DNA from: Glomus cerebriforme | Lineage: Eukaryota > Glomeromycota > Glomeromycetes > Glomerales > Glomeraceae | Assembly: GCA_003550305.1 (NCBI GenBank) | Contig: QKYT01000063.1 | Span: forward strand, 218,833 to 266,489 | Length of the DNA stretch: 47,657 nucleotides | Direction: 5' to 3' | Part shown: positions 45,969 through 47,657 of the stretch, piece after piece | Position numbering within the stretch: the first letter of the stretch is position 1 | Layout of the letters: each line of letters starts with the position of its first letter | Translations under genes and position numbers: made by a program | The notes under the pieces: generated by a model | Databases searched by the model: none | What the model saw: only the letters and a program-made list of their open reading frames with translations | Told to the model about the DNA's origin: nothing

Positions 45969-47657
45969 ATGAATAATAATATCGAGTCAAGTACTTCTAG
46001 TCCTGCAATTGTACTTGAAGAAATGACATTTACAAGTTGGGACTCATGTGATTCTTTTTTGAAGAGTTGGAGTAAAAACAAGGGATTCAACGTAATAAAA
46101 GATANAGTCGCTAAAGAGGGAGGCTCTATCAGGAAAAGGACCTATATCTGCGAGCATGGAAAAAAATACACTTCAAAGTCTAACAAAGATACTAGCACCA
46201 AGAAGGTATCATGTCCATGGTACTTAAACACATCTTGTCCTAAGGCAGATTCCTTAATTTATGTTACTACAGTTGTAAATGAGCATAATNATGAGTTGAA
46301 TGTAGGAGTCGTTGCGTTTAAAGAANAAAAGAGATTTACAAACAAAATGATGGAGGATGTGCAATTCCTAACAAATAGCTGTAAGATGGGAGCTACTGCT
46401 CAAAGAAGGTACTTAGAGGCCAAATACCCTTCTCATCCAATATATAGCAAAGAATTGTATNNAGCAATTCAAAGCTTTCGGCCTACAAAAAAATCTCTTG
46501 CAAATGATGCTGCGAAGATGTCCAATTGGCTGGACGAACAAAAAGAAAGGGACTCTAGATGGGTGGTAATGAGAGGATGGGACGATGACAACACGTTAAC
46601 TNATTTAGTATGGATGACACCAGGACAAGTAAAAGATTGGATTCAATTTAGCGATTGTGTTATCAATGATGTTACCCATAAAACGAATCGCTATGGAATG
46701 GCCTTATCACTCTTTGTGGGTTTCAATAGAGACATGCAAAATATTCTTCTCGCACAAGCCTTACTCATTGATGAAAGCAAGGATTCCCATCACTGGTTGT
46801 TCAAACAGATCCTTGAAGCTACTNGNATCCACCCGACTGTAATTTTAACAGATTCTGATCCAGNTGTGGATGCTGCAGTAAAAGAAGTATTCATGAACAC
46901 TTACCCGATCCATTGTGCATTCCATATCACCCAAAATCTTCATAAAAATCTTNNAAAATCTCTTGGAGACCAATATGAAAAGTTTATTCAAGACTTTTAT
47001 CATTGCAGAAATAATCTTGTTCAGTCAACGTTTTCAAATCAGTTTGCAAAGCTAATGGAGGATTATCCACAAAGTAGAAGTTATCTTGAAGGGTTGTATG
47101 AATCAAAAGAGTATTGGGCACACTCATACACAAGTTTTAGGTTCACAGGAGGTATGATTGCTTCGTCAAGGGTTGAATCNGTAAACGGCTGTATCAAGAG
47201 GATGCTATTTAACTCAGATGTTTCGCTTTGCGAACTTATGAGTGAAATTCACAAGCTGCTTGACGAGCAAGACAAAAAAAACAAATACCAGTATTGGAAA
47301 TGTACGATACCTTCGGTAAAGAGTCAAGATAAGGCAAACTTTTTGTTTACAGAGGTAGATAAATACTGTCAAAACTTTCTCACGCCTGCCGTTTTAGAGT
47401 TACAAAGAGACGAAATCAATCAATCGCTCTATTATACTGCAAATTTAATTGAACAATGGGATACAGTAATCGAAGAATCATATGATGAAGAATGTGCTGA
47501 AAATCTTCAAACAACCATAGATCAATTATTAGAAGTTGGTGGCNNTGATAACGTCAAGAAAATATGGGAAATTATGGTTGGAAACACATTGAAAGCCAAA
47601 TATTATGTTATTCTTCTAAAAAATGAGGCACACTTATGTTCATGTCTTATGGCTATC
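45969..47657 (+). CDS. MULE/FAR1-type transposase, 3' end outside the window
   Basis: Open from ATG 45969 to the window edge, 563 residues visible and no intron seen. MULE transposases cut and paste DNA by a DDE mechanism. Seen: an N-terminal FAR1/FLYWCH-like zinc module (TYICEHGKKYTSK, VSCPWYLN, VTTVVNEHN), then the catalytic core with VINDVTHKTNRYGMALSLFV (Asp about 234), ILTDSDP (Asp about 295) and SSRVESVNGCIKR (Glu about 403), and at the edge HLCSCL, the start of a SWIM zinc finger. All three acidic residues are present, so the copy may be active. Fourteen ambiguous bases occur in this frame, single or in pairs, and none shifts it. Related FAR1-like proteins can also be domesticated regulators, but the DDE set argues for a transposon. 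Confidence 0.92.
   Translation, partial: MNNNIESSTSSPAIVLEEMTFTSWDSCDSFLKSWSKNKGFNVIKDXVAKEGGSIRKRTYICEHGKKYTSKSNKDTSTKKVSCPWYLNTSCPKADSLIYVTTVVNEHNXELNVGVVAFKEXKRFTNKMMEDVQFLTNSCKMGATAQRRYLEAKYPSHPIYSKELYXAIQSFRPTKKSLANDAAKMSNWLDEQKERDSRWVVMRGWDDDNTLTXLVWMTPGQVKDWIQFSDCVINDVTHKTNRYGMALSLFVGFNRDMQNILLAQALLIDESKDSHHWLFKQILEATXIHPTVILTDSDPXVDAAVKEVFMNTYPIHCAFHITQNLHKNLXKSLGDQYEKFIQDFYHCRNNLVQSTFSNQFAKLMEDYPQSRSYLEGLYESKEYWAHSYTSFRFTGGMIASSRVEXVNGCIKRMLFNSDVSLCELMSEIHKLLDEQDKKNKYQYWKCTIPSVKSQDKANFLFTEVDKYCQNFLTPAVLELQRDEINQSLYYTANLIEQWDTVIEESYDEECAENLQTTIDQLLEVGGXDNVKKIWEIMVGNTLKAKYYVILLKNEAHLCSCLMAI

Overview
The window is nuclear DNA of a fungus, most probably an arbuscular mycorrhizal fungus close to Rhizophagus (Glomeromycotina). 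The reasons are extreme AT content, genes split by many short GT-AG introns (mostly 45-110 nt), fungal housekeeping genes, a kinase with the CxxC zinc-ribbon plus TKL-like architecture that is hugely expanded in Rhizophagus, and a FAR1/MULE-type transposase. The species is inferred, not proven. Exon joins below were worked out by eye; in the nine complete multi-exon models, every intron removed restores the reading frame.

Layout: (1) 1-5.1 kb is a repeat block. Two tandem arrays of about 120-bp units (1.05-3.48 kb and 3.96-4.83 kb) read on the minus strand as repeated small exons separated by about 70-80 nt introns with pyrimidine tracts, AG acceptors and GTAAGT-type donors. A 270-bp GATC-rich direct repeat lies at both ends. 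This is the most unusual part of the window. (2) 5.1-7.6 kb is AT-rich sequence with one possible decayed two-exon gene and a hairpin (MITE-like) element. (3) 7.6-42 kb is gene-dense: an unknown protein with a PB1-like C-terminus (-), nucleoporin POM152 (+), a PMCA-type Ca2+-ATPase (-), RNA polymerase subunit RPB5 (+), an MIT-domain protein (-), an Ost-alpha/TMEM184 membrane protein (-), a disrupted four-helix membrane gene with a repeat tail (+), a repeat-bearing protein kinase (-), a P3A H+-ATPase (+) and a dynein light intermediate chain (+). (4) 42-45.6 kb is an AT desert with two tandem arrays and a tRNA-like gene. (5) 45.97 kb to the end is a MULE-type transposase running off the window; its reading frame is open but it carries many ambiguous bases.

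The genes do not form one pathway. They are ordinary cell functions (nuclear pore, transcription, ion pumping, dynein transport) arranged largely as divergent pairs: 9.0/9.6, 18.5/18.9, 27.1/28.5 and 33.3/34.3 kb. The repeat arrays and the transposon lie at the two ends.
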